Assembly: GCA_023411645.1 (NCBI GenBank)
Contig: JAEYON010000033.1
Coordinates: forward strand, 1 to 64,000
Direction of reading: 5' to 3'
DNA length: 64,000 nt
Source of the DNA: Bacillota bacterium
GTDB lineage: Bacteria > Bacillota > Clostridia > Acetivibrionales > DTU013
The notes below the pieces were generated by a model that worked only from the letters and a program-made list of their open reading frames with translations, did no database searches and was not told where the DNA came from. This document shows positions 43,753-53,926 of this stretch, in pieces. Position numbers and translations under genes: made by a program. Position 1 is the first letter of the stretch; every line of letters begins with the position of its first letter.

Positions 43753-45711
43753 ATGGATAAAAGCAAGAAGATTGAAGAGCTTGTCTCAAAATTAAACAAG
43801 GCTTCCGAGGTCTATTATAACGGGCAGGAAGAAATTATGTCCAACTTTGAGTGGGATGCCATGTATGATGAATTGGCGTCTTTGGAAGCTGAAACAGGAT
43901 ATATTCTGCCTGACAGTCCGACTCAAAGAGTAGGATTTCAAGAGAATAACGGAGAAAAAGAGCCGCACGAATTTCCTACTCTTTCATTGGCTAAAACCAA
44001 AAAGGTTGCAGATCTGCAGAAATGGGCGGAGAACAGACCTGTCTGGGTCACCTGGAAGCTTGACGGTTCAACACTGGTGTTAACCTACGACAACGGAAAG
44101 CTCACTAAAATTCTTACTAGAGGTACTGGCGAGATCGGAACCAATATTACATTTTTGAAAAGCGCTATAAAGGGATTTCCGATATCAATTAGCTACAAAG
44201 GACATATGGTAGTCCGCGGCGAGGCGACGATCTCATATAAGGATTTTGAGCTGATCAACGATACCATTGAGGATGATAACGGGAAGTATGCAAACCCTCG
44301 TAATCTGGCAGCAGGCTCGCTTAACCTTGACGATCCCGAAAAGGTAAAGGAAAGACACATTCGTTTCAATGCGTTCACTCTTGTTCATATCGATGACGAC
44401 ATCAAATCCTGGGGAGATAGGATGGACTATCTCCAAAAACTCGGATTTGCCGCAATAGACAGAGAGCTTGCAACAGCAGACAATCTCCCGGAAATTATTA
44501 ATAAATGGACAAAAAAGGTTGAAAACGGTGAGATGGATATTCCCGTTGACGGGCTTGTTATTTGCTTTGACGATACCGAATATGCAGCTACGGGCAGTAT
44601 TACCGCTCACCATGCCACGAGAGCGGGCCTGGCTTTCAAGTGGCAGGACGAATCGGCACAAACCGAGCTTGAGTATATAGAATGGTCCTGTGCCGTTTCT
44701 ACAATATCACCTATTGCTGTATTCAAGCCGGTTAAGCTGGAGGGAACAACCGTAACAAGGGCGTCTCTTTGCAATATCAGCGAAATGGAGCGTCTTGGTA
44801 TAGGGAGAACGAATACCGTCCTTGAGGTCATCAAAAGCAATAAAATCATACCGAAAGTGATTTCTGTAAAGAAGACTGAGGGCGTGTTTGAAATACCAAA
44901 GGAATGTCCGGTATGTCATGCTGAGACTGAAATAAGAATCAGTCCAAGCAATACAAAAACGCTGCATTGTATCAATCCAGATTGCACGGCAAAGCATGTA
45001 AAGAAATTTACGCGTTTCGCCAGTAAATCAGGCATGGATATTGACGGTCTATCCATACAGACGATACTGAAGTTTATCAATAAAGGCTATATTTCAAAAT
45101 TTGCCGACATCTATCACATCAGAGATCATATGGACGAAATCATGAAAATGGAAGGCTTCGGCGAGAAATCCTATAGAAATATGATAAATGCAATAGAGAA
45201 GAGCAGAAAGGTGCATCCTGTCAACTTTATCTATTCGCTGTGCATTCCCATGATCGGTACAGATGCAGGGAAGAAGATTGTCGGAGCAGTCGGATTTGAT
45301 GGATTTGTCAGCAGACTATCAGGTGGGGTAGGGTTTGATGATATTGATGGGATTGGGCCGGAAAAGTCAAACTCCATCATTGAATGGTATCAAACCTCGG
45401 ATAACAAGTCAGTGTTTGAAGCATTACTCAAAGAGGTCTCGATCGAAAAGGTCGAAATAAATGCTTCTTCCGCGGGCAAATGCTCGGGGCTTACCTTCGT
45501 TATCACAGGCGATGTTAATAAATATAAAAACCGTGATGAATTTACAGCTTATGTTGAAAGCCAGAACGGATCTGTTACAGGTTCTGTGTCAAAGAAGACA
45601 AGCTACCTGGTAAACAACGACATTGAGTCCGATTCATCAAAGAACAAAAAAGCCAAAGAACTCGGTATCCCTATCATTTCTGAGGATCAATTTATTGAAA
45701 TGTTTGGATAG
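43753..45711 (+). CDS. ligA: NAD-dependent DNA ligase, divergent type
   Basis: 652 residues. Domain Ia and the nucleotidyltransferase are at the N-terminus with the adenylated Lys in TWKLDGSTLV near residue 114 (usual KIDG). TRGTGEIGTNIT follows, and RGEATISYKDFELIN and ANPRNLAAGSLN are present. The zinc finger is CPVCHAE...CINPDC near 375-403. Helix-hairpin-helix repeats and a BRCT domain (SSAGKCSGLTFVITGDVNKY) complete the order. It deviates from standard LigA at many positions (WSCAVSTISPIAVF in place of the OB-fold VGRTGxxTPVA), so it may be an accessory or paralogous ligase. Confidence 0.88.
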   Translation: MDKSKKIEELVSKLNKASEVYYNGQEEIMSNFEWDAMYDELASLEAETGYILPDSPTQRVGFQENNGEKEPHEFPTLSLAKTKKVADLQKWAENRPVWVTWKLDGSTLVLTYDNGKLTKILTRGTGEIGTNITFLKSAIKGFPISISYKGHMVVRGEATISYKDFELINDTIEDDNGKYANPRNLAAGSLNLDDPEKVKERHIRFNAFTLVHIDDDIKSWGDRMDYLQKLGFAAIDRELATADNLPEIINKWTKKVENGEMDIPVDGLVICFDDTEYAATGSITAHHATRAGLAFKWQDESAQTELEYIEWSCAVSTISPIAVFKPVKLEGTTVTRASLCNISEMERLGIGRTNTVLEVIKSNKIIPKVISVKKTEGVFEIPKECPVCHAETEIRISPSNTKTLHCINPDCTAKHVKKFTRFASKSGMDIDGLSIQTILKFINKGYISKFADIYHIRDHMDEIMKMEGFGEKSYRNMINAIEKSRKVHPVNFIYSLCIPMIGTDAGKKIVGAVGFDGFVSRLSGGVGFDDIDGIGPEKSNSIIEWYQTSDNKSVFEALLKEVSIEKVEINASSAGKCSGLTFVITGDVNKYKNRDEFTAYVESQNGSVTGSVSKKTSYLVNNDIESDSSKNKKAKELGIPIISEDQFIEMFG

Positions 45712-45715
45712 ATGT

Positions 45716-45748
45716 AAGAAGCTGTGTGGTAAAGCTACACAGCTTCTT
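45716..45748. terminator. Terminator between ligA and glnS, overlapping the glnS stop
   Basis: AAGAAGCTGTGT (45717-45728) pairs with ACACAGCTTCTT (45737-45748), loop of 8 nt, followed by TCTTAATTTC. The right arm lies inside the last codons of glnS, so the same bases encode protein on one strand and stop ligA transcription on the other. Confidence 0.75.
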
Positions 45749-47435
45749 TCTTAATTTCCTTGCTCCAGGAATCCTTGAGTCCTACGGTTCTGTTGAACAC
45801 CAGCTTCTCAGGAGTTGAATCCAGATCGGTGCAGAAGTAGCCCATGCGAAGGAACTGGTAATGATCGCCCGGTTTTGTGGAGGCAAGGCTCGGTTCCAGC
45901 TTGCTGTCAGTAAGCACCTCAAGGGATGTTGGGTTGAGGATGGCGTGCAGGTCTTCGGCAGCGCCGGGATCCGCCTCCGTGAAGAGGTGGTCGTACAGAC
46001 GAACCTCGGCGTCGAGCGCATGAGAGGCTGATACCCAGTGCAGTGTTCCTTTGACCTTACGTCCATCCGGCGAGTTGCCGCCCCTTGATGCAGGATCATA
46101 AGTACAATGCAGTTCGGTTATTTCTCCTGATTCATCTTTGACGATACGCTCACATTTAATGAAATATGAGTTTTTTAACCGAACCTCATTGCCGGGGTAG
46201 AGCCTGAAGTATTTTTTCGGAGGATTTTCCATGAAATCATCCTGTTCAATGTAAAGCTCGCGGGAGAAAGGCACCTTCCTTGTTCCCATGTCCGGGTTTT
46301 CCGGGTTGTTTTCAACATCGAACCATTCCACCTGATCTTCTGGATAATTATCGATAATGACCTTCAACGGGCGCAGAACAGCCATTATTCTAGGTGCGCT
46401 TGCATTCATATCTTCACGGGCACAGTGCTCCAGTAGCGCATAATCCACCATGCTGTTTGTTTTGGCAACACCGATCCGATCACAGAAATCCCTTATGGCA
46501 GCGGGCGTATAACCTCTTCTTCTCAGACCGGAAAGAGTGGGCATCCTGGGATCATCCCAACCTGACACGATCTTTTCGTTGACCAGCTGCAGCAGCTTTC
46601 TCTTGCTCATCATGGTATATGCAAGGTTCAAACGAGCAAACTCGATCTGACGTGGCCTTGCATCGAGGCCTGCATTGTCCACAACCCAATCGTACAGCGG
46701 CCTGTGGTCCTCATATTCAAGTGAACAGAGGGAATGTGTGATATTTTCGATCATATCTTCTATAGGGTGTGCAAAGTCATACATGGGATAAATGCACCAT
46801 TTGTCGCCGATACGGTAATGCTCTACCCGCATGATGCGGTATATGACAGGATCTCTCATGTTGATATTCGGCGAGGCCATATCGATCTTTGCACGGAGCA
46901 CTCTGGAGCCCTCGTCAAATTCACCGGCCTTCATCCTTTCAAGCAGATCCAGATTTTCTTCTACAGAACGGTTCCTGTAAGGGCTTTCTTTACCGGGCTC
47001 CGTAAGGGTGCCTCTGTACTGCCGGATTTCCTCGGCGCTAAGGTCACATACATAGGCAAGGCCGTTTTTGATTAACCTTACGGCACATTCATACATCACG
47101 TCAAAATAGTCGGAGGCATAATATAGAGCGTCCCACTGGAATCCAAGCCATTTGATGTCCTCCTGCATGGATAGGGCATATTCTACATTTTCCTTAATGG
47201 GGTTGGTGTCGTCGTAACGGAGGTTACAGCGGCCGTTAAATTTCTGAGCGGTTAAAAAGTCGATGCAAAGCGCCTTTGCATGTCCAATGTGCAGGTAACC
47301 GTTGGGCTCCGGGGGGAAACGCGTAATGATGGCGTTCTTGTCAACCTTTCCGTTTAAGATGTCTTCATTTATGAAGTCATAGATAAAATTTGAACTGATA
47401 TCCGCTGTTGCATTGTTTATTGATTTGTCAGACAT
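45735..47435 (-). CDS. glnS: Glutaminyl-tRNA synthetase
   Basis: 566 residues from the ATG at 47435, with GGAGG seven nt upstream (the ATG at 47441 touches that site). Class I synthetase: [16 protein letters not shown] carries HIGH, and [10 protein letters not shown] is the KMSKS equivalent near residue 270. The GlnRS-specific [10 protein letters not shown] and the C-terminal anticodon domain ([30 protein letters not shown]) are present. Clostridia vary in having GlnRS; where it is absent, Gln-tRNA is made by GatCAB. Confidence 0.95.
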   Translation of the reverse strand: MSDKSINNATADISSNFIYDFINEDILNGKVDKNAIITRFPPEPNGYLHIGHAKALCIDFLTAQKFNGRCNLRYDDTNPIKENVEYALSMQEDIKWLGFQWDALYYASDYFDVMYECAVRLIKNGLAYVCDLSAEEIRQYRGTLTEPGKESPYRNRSVEENLDLLERMKAGEFDEGSRVLRAKIDMASPNINMRDPVIYRIMRVEHYRIGDKWCIYPMYDFAHPIEDMIENITHSLCSLEYEDHRPLYDWVVDNAGLDARPRQIEFARLNLAYTMMSKRKLLQLVNEKIVSGWDDPRMPTLSGLRRRGYTPAAIRDFCDRIGVAKTNSMVDYALLEHCAREDMNASAPRIMAVLRPLKVIIDNYPEDQVEWFDVENNPENPDMGTRKVPFSRELYIEQDDFMENPPKKYFRLYPGNEVRLKNSYFIKCERIVKDESGEITELHCTYDPASRGGNSPDGRKVKGTLHWVSASHALDAEVRLYDHLFTEADPGAAEDLHAILNPTSLEVLTDSKLEPSLASTKPGDHYQFLRMGYFCTDLDSTPEKLVFNRTVGLKDSWSKEIKKEAV

Positions 47436-47523
47436 GTTCATCCTCCGCTTAATTTTCTGTTCCAATCTATTTTCTGGTGCTTTTTTATGCTCTCTTTACG
47501 CTTTTCCATGCTATTTGAATAAG

Positions 47524-48987
47524 TTATAATATCTTTCCGCCTAACTTTTCAATTCCGACCCGGATCCTTCTAAGTGATTCTTCTTTACCGAGAATATCTG
47601 CAAGCTCTGTCGCTCCGCCGGGCGTGACATCCTTTCCGGAGAGAGCGGTGCGTATAGGCCAAAGCAGTTGGCTGTTTTTTACGCCAAGCTTTTGAGCCAG
47701 TTCTACGACCGTACTGTAAAGCACATCATTTTCCCAGTGGTTTATGTTTTCCAAAACAGGGAGAACTGATTCCAGTGCGGTCAGTGAATTTTCCGTGTCG
47801 GTTTTCATTTTCTTATGCACATATAGGGCGATATCATATTGCGGAAGCTCTTCCAGAAAATCAATTCTGGCCGGTATTTCCGTCAGTATCTCTGTCCTTG
47901 GCTGCAAAAGTCTGCTGACCTTTGTTACGTCTATACCTGAATCATGCAGGGCCTTAGAGTAATATGGGCTGACGGCTGCATGGAATTGCTCGGGCGTCAT
48001 TTTTCGGATATATTCACCATTCATCCAATTTAACTTATTGGTATCAAATACGGCAGGAGATTTGCTGATACCGTGAATGTCAAAGGCTTGCTCCAGTTCT
48101 TTCAAGGAGAATATTTCCTGTGTAGCTCCCGGACTCCAGCCAAGCAGTGCAATGTAATTGATTACAGCCTCCACCAGATACCCTTGCGAAATCAGATCCT
48201 CAAATGAAGGATCGCCGTATCGCTTTGACATCTTTCGCCCGTCGGGGTTGATGATAGTCGATACGTGAACGTAGGTCGGAACCTCCCATCCGAAAGCCTG
48301 GTACAACAGGTTATATTTCGGTGCTGAAGAGAGGTATTCATTACCTCTGACCACATGAGTGATCTGCATCAGGTGATCATCTATCACATTGGCAAAATTA
48401 TATGTAGGCAGGCCATCGGACTTGATTAGTACCTGATCCTCCAATTCACTGTTTTCAACGGTGATCGTTCCATACACAGCATCTTCAAAGCTGGTGCTTC
48501 CTGTGTCGGGCATTTTTTGACGGATTACAAAGGACTCTCCTGCGGTGAGCTTCTGCTCAATCTCCTGCTTGCTCAGGCTAAGGCAATGCCTGTCATATTT
48601 ATAGGAGCCCCCAGCCTTTTCGAGATCTTCCTTCATCGCTGTCAGCCGTTCCTTTGTGCAGAAGCAGTAGTATGCGCCGCCAAGCTCTATAAGCTTCTTG
48701 GCGTATTCCATATAGGAGCCTTTGCGTTCGCTTTGTATATAGGGACCGAATGGACCGCCTATGTCAGGTCCTTCATCATGCTGAAGTCCAGCCATTTTCA
48801 AGGTTTTATAAATCACCTCGGTGGCTCCTTCGACATACCTGTCTTGATCTGTATCTTCAATTCTCAGTATGAATTTTCCGCCGTTCCTTTTGGCAATCAG
48901 ATATTCATACAGGGCTGTGCGCAGATTTCCTATATGCATATAGCCTGTGGGGCTTGGCGCAAATCTGGTTCTGATTTCACCGGTCAT
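47524..48987 (-). CDS. gltX: Glutamyl-tRNA synthetase
   Basis: 487 residues. [21 protein letters not shown] carries the HIGH equivalent (HIGN), and [10 protein letters not shown] is [20 protein letters not shown] is the standard glutamate-site region. It is directly upstream of glnS on the same strand, with 88 bp between them. The initiator codon is followed by the normal TGEIRTRF. Confidence 0.95.
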   Translation of the reverse strand: MTGEIRTRFAPSPTGYMHIGNLRTALYEYLIAKRNGGKFILRIEDTDQDRYVEGATEVIYKTLKMAGLQHDEGPDIGGPFGPYIQSERKGSYMEYAKKLIELGGAYYCFCTKERLTAMKEDLEKAGGSYKYDRHCLSLSKQEIEQKLTAGESFVIRQKMPDTGSTSFEDAVYGTITVENSELEDQVLIKSDGLPTYNFANVIDDHLMQITHVVRGNEYLSSAPKYNLLYQAFGWEVPTYVHVSTIINPDGRKMSKRYGDPSFEDLISQGYLVEAVINYIALLGWSPGATQEIFSLKELEQAFDIHGISKSPAVFDTNKLNWMNGEYIRKMTPEQFHAAVSPYYSKALHDSGIDVTKVSRLLQPRTEILTEIPARIDFLEELPQYDIALYVHKKMKTDTENSLTALESVLPVLENINHWENDVLYSTVVELAQKLGVKNSQLLWPIRTALSGKDVTPGGATELADILGKEESLRRIRVGIEKLGGKIL

Positions 48988-49175
48988 GCTTTGGTTTCTC
49001 CTTTACGATTAAAGACAATTTTCTATGTACTGACATTTCTTTTGATTATATTATTCACATTAATATTAGTCAAGAAACAGGGCAAAATGGGTCTATCAAT
49101 AAAGTTATTGTATTTGAGGGTGCAATGGCATAATATAGTAGTAATGTTAATGGTGCGCTGAAAGGAGTGTTGAGT

Positions 49176-49604
49176 GTGTCAGTACTGGACAATATAACCA
49201 AAAAGGTAACAGACACAGCCAAGGCTGCTGCGAAGAAATCCGGCAGTGTTGTAGAGGTTACCAGACTAAACATAAACATCAATGCTGAAGAGGAAAAGAT
49301 CAAAAAAATATACTCGGAGATGGGAAAACAGCTCTATGAGGATTACAATGAAGGAAAAATTGTCGGAGAGAAGCTGTTGGAGCACTGCCTGAAAATCGAT
49401 GAGATCATCGGTGCCATTGCCGATATGAGGGATAAGATTCTGGAACTCAAAAATATCAAAGCTTGTCCAAATTGTGGCATGGAGCTGGATATTGAGATGG
49501 AATACTGTTACAAATGCGGCAGAAAGCAGGACGAACCTCAACCTGCGGAGATTGCGGAGAAGAGTGCGCCCGTTCGGGAGGAAAGCAATCCAGATAGGGG
49601 ATAA
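49176..49604 (+). CDS. Zinc-ribbon protein with an N-terminal coiled coil
   Basis: 142 residues. GTG 49176 is chosen, with AAAGGAG eight nt upstream; earlier in-frame GTG/TTG codons overlap that site. Residues about 1-95 are helical and charged (VSVLDNITKKVTDTAKAAAKK and later IADMRDKILELKN), predicting a coiled coil. A zinc ribbon follows (CPNCGMELDIEMEYCYKCGRK, two CxxC pairs). The tail is acidic. The function is unknown. It precedes another zinc-ribbon gene by 73 nt. Confidence 0.8.
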   Translation: MSVLDNITKKVTDTAKAAAKKSGSVVEVTRLNININAEEEKIKKIYSEMGKQLYEDYNEGKIVGEKLLEHCLKIDEIIGAIADMRDKILELKNIKACPNCGMELDIEMEYCYKCGRKQDEPQPAEIAEKSAPVREESNPDRG

Positions 49605-49677
49605 AGCTGCCGAAAAAAGGATTTTTGTTTTGTAAAGCGAATAGTAGTATAAAAACGTGTAATGGGGAGGAATCTTT

Positions 49678-50352
49678 TTGGCAGATTTTAATTCGCTGAA
49701 AAAATGTGGGTTTTGTGGTGAGAGCGTACCGACGGGTGCCGGCCGCTGCCCGTATTGCGGAAGTATTCTTGAGGTGACAATTGAGGACAATTATCAGATC
49801 GACCCCGACGGGTATCTGAACAATAATGTATCTGAGCATGGCGCTGACGGACAGCCGATTAACGGCAGCCAAACGAACTCTGATCAACCGAAGGATCAGA
49901 CAAGCCATTACGGTGTAAGCGGGGACATCGGTGTGTCGCCGCAAGAGTCCGTTCACCAGGATCCACAGCAGCAGGGAATCGGGTCACAAGAACCACAGAT
50001 ACAGCCGCCGCTGCAGGGACCCGTCCCGCAGCCGCATATGCAGCCATACAAACCGATACAAGGCAACGAGAGATCACCTTATCAAAACAGTTATCAGAAT
50101 CGTCCGGCAGATAACAGGCCAGCTTTGAGTAACGGCCTCAAAGTGTTTCTGACGATACTTTTTACGGTGATACCGGGTATCGGGCAGATCGCCGGTATCA
50201 TAACTGCAATTGTATTCATGGGCTCGACGGATCAAGACAGAAAGTCTTTCGGAGTAGCTATATTGGTGGCCAGTCTGATCATGTTTGTATTTGCATGCCT
50301 TGGCTGCTTTATTCTCTCAATTGCGGCTTCTAACCTCCCTTCCATGTACTGA
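49678..50352 (+). CDS. Zinc-ribbon membrane protein
   Basis: 224 residues with a TTG start and GGGGAGG upstream. N-terminal zinc ribbon CGFCGES...CPYCGS (residues about 10-29), then a long Gln/Pro/Ser-rich disordered linker (about 45-150), then two hydrophobic helices (LKVFLTILFTVIPGIGQIAG and VAILVASLIMFVFACLGC). The helical part resembles DUF4190/TM2-like membrane anchors. The function is not known. Its partner in the operon is the DUF2085 gene 15 nt downstream. Confidence 0.75.
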   Translation: MADFNSLKKCGFCGESVPTGAGRCPYCGSILEVTIEDNYQIDPDGYLNNNVSEHGADGQPINGSQTNSDQPKDQTSHYGVSGDIGVSPQESVHQDPQQQGIGSQEPQIQPPLQGPVPQPHMQPYKPIQGNERSPYQNSYQNRPADNRPALSNGLKVFLTILFTVIPGIGQIAGIITAIVFMGSTDQDRKSFGVAILVASLIMFVFACLGCFILSIAASNLPSMY

Positions 50353-50367
50353 GGATGAGTATAAAAA

Positions 50368-51030
50368 ATGGAAGAGCTTTTTGATCGAATGGGATCGCTG
50401 ATTTGTCATCAGCTGCCATCCCGAACATTATATGCCGGGGGTAGATTGCTGCCTGTCTGTGCGAGAGATATGGGGATTTATTCGGGGATATTTATTTCGG
50501 CATTGTTCCTGATGGTGCTCAGGCGACTGAGGGCACAAAAGCCCCCCGACATTGTTTCAACTGTGGTTATGTGTGTGCTGATGCTGCCGATGGTTTCCGA
50601 CGGAATTCTGTCTTATACCGGCGTTATAGAGACTAATAATGCCGCCAGATTGTTTACGGGACTGCTTTTTGGACTTCCAATCCCTTTTTTACTGATTCCG
50701 GCAGCGCATTACAGTATTCTCGGACAGAATGAAAGACCCGTATTGAGGCACATAATTGAGCTGCTGCCAGTCTACGTCATTGGAGCGATACTGGGTCTTC
50801 TGCTGTTAAAAGGCCTTGTACCGTATGAACTGGCCGGTTTGATTTATGTTTTTGGGCTTGTTTTTTTGTTATCAAGGATTACTTATACTATTTTAGCAAG
50901 AATGCGGCGGGTTCGGCACAGAATACTATATCCGCTCACTGCAGCGGGTACGTTATGTGTCCTGACAGTTTTATATTTACTTTCTGCCCATGTTCTTCAG
51001 CCACTGAAGGAAATGCTGCTCAAAGGGTGA
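50368..51030 (+). CDS. DUF2085 membrane protein
   Basis: 220 residues. ICHQLPSRTLYAGGRLLPVCARDMGIYSG at the start is the hallmark of the DUF2085 family, whose Cys/His pattern (CHQ...PVCARD) suggests a metal or cofactor site at the membrane face. Six or seven membrane helices follow. The function of the family is unknown. Confidence 0.85.
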   Translation: MEELFDRMGSLICHQLPSRTLYAGGRLLPVCARDMGIYSGIFISALFLMVLRRLRAQKPPDIVSTVVMCVLMLPMVSDGILSYTGVIETNNAARLFTGLLFGLPIPFLLIPAAHYSILGQNERPVLRHIIELLPVYVIGAILGLLLLKGLVPYELAGLIYVFGLVFLLSRITYTILARMRRVRHRILYPLTAAGTLCVLTVLYLLSAHVLQPLKEMLLKG

Positions 51031-51105
51031 GACAGACAGCCGGCAGACTGATAGCTGAGCAGACGCAAGCAGCACGCATACAGATTTGATGGAGCTTTGT
51101 TATAC

Positions 51106-51678
51106 ATGATGGAAACAAAGGAAATGATACGCAAAAGAATAATCGAACAAAGAGGCTTACTGAGTTTTCAGGAGGTTTCCGATAAAAGCAGTGAAATTAC
51201 CGGGCGACTCTGTTCTCTTAACCAATATGCCGGTGCAGGTACGGTAATGGCATATATGTCCTTTCGCAATGAGGTGGCAACCAATGCTCTCATCGGCCAA
51301 TGCATCCTTGACGGGAAGAGGGTAGTGATACCTAAGGTACAGCAGAGACCTGATATGTCACTGCTGCCATATGAGATAAAGGATCAGGAACAGGATGTAC
51401 TTCCAGGTTTATGGGGAATTCCCGAGCCTGATACATCCAGACTGCATAAGGTAGATCCGCTGGAGATAGATATTGTTGTCGTTCCCGGCGTTGCTTTTGA
51501 TAGCAGAAGGTACAGGATCGGTTATGGAGCGGGTTATTATGACAGATTCTTACTTTCATTGAGGCCCGATTGTCTTAAGGTAGGGATCGCATTTGAAATG
51601 CAGATGCTTGAACAGTTTGATGCCGAGAGGTATGATATTCCGATGGATTTTGTTATTACAGAGCTCAGGATCGTTTGA
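51106..51678 (+). CDS. 5-formyltetrahydrofolate cyclo-ligase
   Basis: 190 residues from the ATG at 51106; ATG 51109 and TTG 51097 are alternatives. Family features: basic N-terminal METKEMIRKRIIEQRG, VMAYMSFRNEVAT, and the nucleotide loop YRIGYGAGYYDRFL. It converts 5-formyl-THF to 5,10-methenyl-THF using ATP, recycling the folate pool. Confidence 0.92.
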   Translation: MMETKEMIRKRIIEQRGLLSFQEVSDKSSEITGRLCSLNQYAGAGTVMAYMSFRNEVATNALIGQCILDGKRVVIPKVQQRPDMSLLPYEIKDQEQDVLPGLWGIPEPDTSRLHKVDPLEIDIVVVPGVAFDSRRYRIGYGAGYYDRFLLSLRPDCLKVGIAFEMQMLEQFDAERYDIPMDFVITELRIV

Positions 51679-51699
51679 GCTAAAGGAAAGGACGGGAAA

Positions 51700-52635
51700 A
51701 TGAACAATAAACTTACCTTTACAGGAGCTAATATCCTTTTTCTGATTTTTACAGTGCTGTTCTTAGCATATCAGCTGGTTTTGGGGTTTATCCTGGGCAC
51801 GGCGCTCACAGACTATGTCTACCTCATTGTGGTGATCAATCAGCTGATTATACTGGCATCAGTATTGGTTTACTGCTTCATTAAAAAAATCAACATTAAG
51901 GAGACGTTCAGATTCAACAATCCGGGGATCGTCCCCATATTGGTAATTACATTACTGGCGCTTCCGGCCACTTTTGCTGCAGGAATGTTCAATACGATAG
52001 TGGTTTATCTGTTGCAGTTTATCGGAGATATTCCTTCGGCAGGAATTCCGGTGCCTCAGAATATACAGGAGTGGCTGCTGGGGCTTCTGATTATCGGTGT
52101 GTTGCCCGGTGTTTGTGAAGAGTTGCTTCACAGGGGATTGCTGCTAAGGTCCTATGAAAGACGCGGCACCTATAAGGCTGTGGTCATTGTGGCGATCCTT
52201 TTCGGGCTGTTTCATTTTGACATCACCAATCTACTTGGGCCAATTTTTCTGGGACTTATTATAGGCTACTATGTTGTCAGAACAAATTCCATATGGGCAG
52301 GTATATATGCTCATTTTTTGAATAACGCCATCTCAGTGACCATTCAGTTCCTGACGAAGCAGCCTCAGCTTGAAACGCTTACCGTATCGGAGCAGGAACT
52401 AATCTCAGCGGTTGTTATCGGGATTGTATCCATGGCTGTTACTGCGGGATTGCTGATCCTGTTCAAAACGGTCACGCAGAACAGAGCCGTAATTGTTCAA
52501 CCGATCTCACGGGTCGGAGGGGATGTAAAGGCAATGCTGACACACTGGCCGATCATTGTGTATATCCTTCTTTACTTTTTGATGATGATGATGTATTTTC
52601 TGACGATCATCCTCACAAAAAGGCTTGGGCTGTAA
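51700..52635 (+). CDS. CPBP-family intramembrane metalloprotease (CAAX protease/abortive infection type)
   Basis: 311 residues, with AAAGGAAAGGA upstream. About eight membrane helices. The three CPBP motifs are VCEELLHRGLLL (EExxxR), FGLFHFDITN (FxxxH) and YAHFLNNAIS (HxxxN). Members process prenylated peptides or bacteriocin leaders, or act as self-immunity or phage-defence factors. No bacteriocin gene is next to it. It ends before a strong terminator. Confidence 0.88.
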   Translation: MNNKLTFTGANILFLIFTVLFLAYQLVLGFILGTALTDYVYLIVVINQLIILASVLVYCFIKKINIKETFRFNNPGIVPILVITLLALPATFAAGMFNTIVVYLLQFIGDIPSAGIPVPQNIQEWLLGLLIIGVLPGVCEELLHRGLLLRSYERRGTYKAVVIVAILFGLFHFDITNLLGPIFLGLIIGYYVVRTNSIWAGIYAHFLNNAISVTIQFLTKQPQLETLTVSEQELISAVVIGIVSMAVTAGLLILFKTVTQNRAVIVQPISRVGGDVKAMLTHWPIIVYILLYFLMMMMYFLTIILTKRLGL

Positions 52636-52672
52636 TATTTCATGCTTGGCATCACTAATAAAGTCGCCTCAG

Positions 52673-52701
52673 AGGTTATATAATACTATATAACCTTTTT
52701 T
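52673..52701 (+). terminator. Terminator directly before the sigma-54 gene
   Basis: AGGTTATATA (52673-52682) and TATATAACCT (52687-52696), perfect 10-bp stem with loop ATAC, followed by six T. It ends only 14 nt before the TTG start of the sigma-54 gene, so readthrough from the CPBP gene is blocked and little room remains for a separate promoter. Confidence 0.85.
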
Positions 52702-52715
52702 CGAGGTGATCCCAT

Positions 52716-53873
52716 TTGGATTTCAACATTGATTTTAATCTGGTTCGTTCTCAAAAGCTTCTATTAATCCCCCAACTGAAACAGGCCATTGAAATACTTG
52801 AAATGAATTCTCAGGAGCTATTTCACTATATAGAAAGCCAGCTCGAGAGCAATCCCGCGCTCGAGGCGGCAATCGATAACGCAAATCCGACAGCCGCACG
52901 CTATGGCACAGGGGTGATTGACGGTACTGAGGAAGATGCTGAAAACCCATTGGGAGACGTGACGCAGACAACACTGTCTCTGAAAGAACATCTTCTGATC
53001 CGGATGGATGCCGGTTGTTCGGATAGAAGCAGTTATCTAATCGGGGAGTACCTGATCGACAATACGGATGAAAATGGCTATCTTAAGATCGACATCAGCG
53101 AGGTCGCGGAACATCTGGAGGTGTCAGAGGAAATGGTTCTTTCGGTTCTTGAGAGGCTTCAGTCTCTGGAACCGCCGGGTATTTGCGCCAGGGACCTGAG
53201 GGAGTGTCTCCTGCTTCAGCTCAGAGCGCAGGAGGGAGCGGTTGATGATTCAGAGGGAGGCCGGGAAGCGGATGGGGAGATAGAGCAAGCCATTCTGATT
53301 GTTGACAGTTATCTGGATGCACTTGCATGTAATGATGCCGAGTCTGTAGCACTTAATACAGGAATCCCGGTTGAAAGGGTCCGCAAATTATTCAACATGG
53401 TAAAGCAGCTTGAACCAAGACCCGGAAGGGAGTTCTTTGAAAGCGAAACAGATACCCCCACCATTGCTGACATCATCATTAGGGAGACTCAGGAGAGTCT
53501 TGTTGTTTTGTTCAACGAAATGGCCTATCCGGATATCTGCATATCAGAGAGTTATTATTCAAACCGGGTGTTTTTCGAAAACGACAGGGAGGACAGCGGT
53601 GTTAAGGACTGGCTCAATGATGCGGTATGGCTCATTAAGTGTCTTGAACAGCGGGAGGACATCTTATTTACTATTGCGCAAAAGCTTTGCGAGGAAGAAA
53701 AGACGTTTTTCCTCAAAGGTGAAAAAGAACTCAGAATGCTTGACAAATCTATCTTTGCAGCATCGCTGAGCATGCATGAGTCCATTGTGGATAAGGCAGT
53801 GAAAGGAAAGTACCTGCAATGCAAATGGGGAATATATGAACTTGCATACTTTTTTGAAGAGCAGCTCTTTTAG
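52716..53873 (+). CDS. rpoN: RNA polymerase sigma-54 factor, C-terminally truncated (no RpoN box)
   Basis: 385 residues with a TTG start and GAGGTG seven nt upstream. The activator-contact region is present (residues 10-45: LLLIPQLKQAIEILEMNSQELF), followed by the acidic linker and the core-binding region. The protein then enters the DNA-binding region (LSMHESIVDKAVKGKYLQCKWGIYELAYFF) and stops after EEQLF. Full-length RpoN continues for roughly 80 more residues, ending in the RpoN box (ARRTVAKYRE), which reads the -24 promoter element. The box is not found in any frame in the gap that follows. In the last region the usual PRGIFELKYFF is KWGIYELAYFF. It can probably bind core RNA polymerase but not recognise -24 promoters. 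Confidence 0.85.
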   Translation: MDFNIDFNLVRSQKLLLIPQLKQAIEILEMNSQELFHYIESQLESNPALEAAIDNANPTAARYGTGVIDGTEEDAENPLGDVTQTTLSLKEHLLIRMDAGCSDRSSYLIGEYLIDNTDENGYLKIDISEVAEHLEVSEEMVLSVLERLQSLEPPGICARDLRECLLLQLRAQEGAVDDSEGGREADGEIEQAILIVDSYLDALACNDAESVALNTGIPVERVRKLFNMVKQLEPRPGREFFESETDTPTIADIIIRETQESLVVLFNEMAYPDICISESYYSNRVFFENDREDSGVKDWLNDAVWLIKCLEQREDILFTIAQKLCEEEKTFFLKGEKELRMLDKSIFAASLSMHESIVDKAVKGKYLQCKWGIYELAYFFEEQLF

Positions 53874-53926
53874 GGCATCAGGCACTTCAAAAGGATAAGC
53901 AGGTTTTAAAAGATCACAATTACTTG

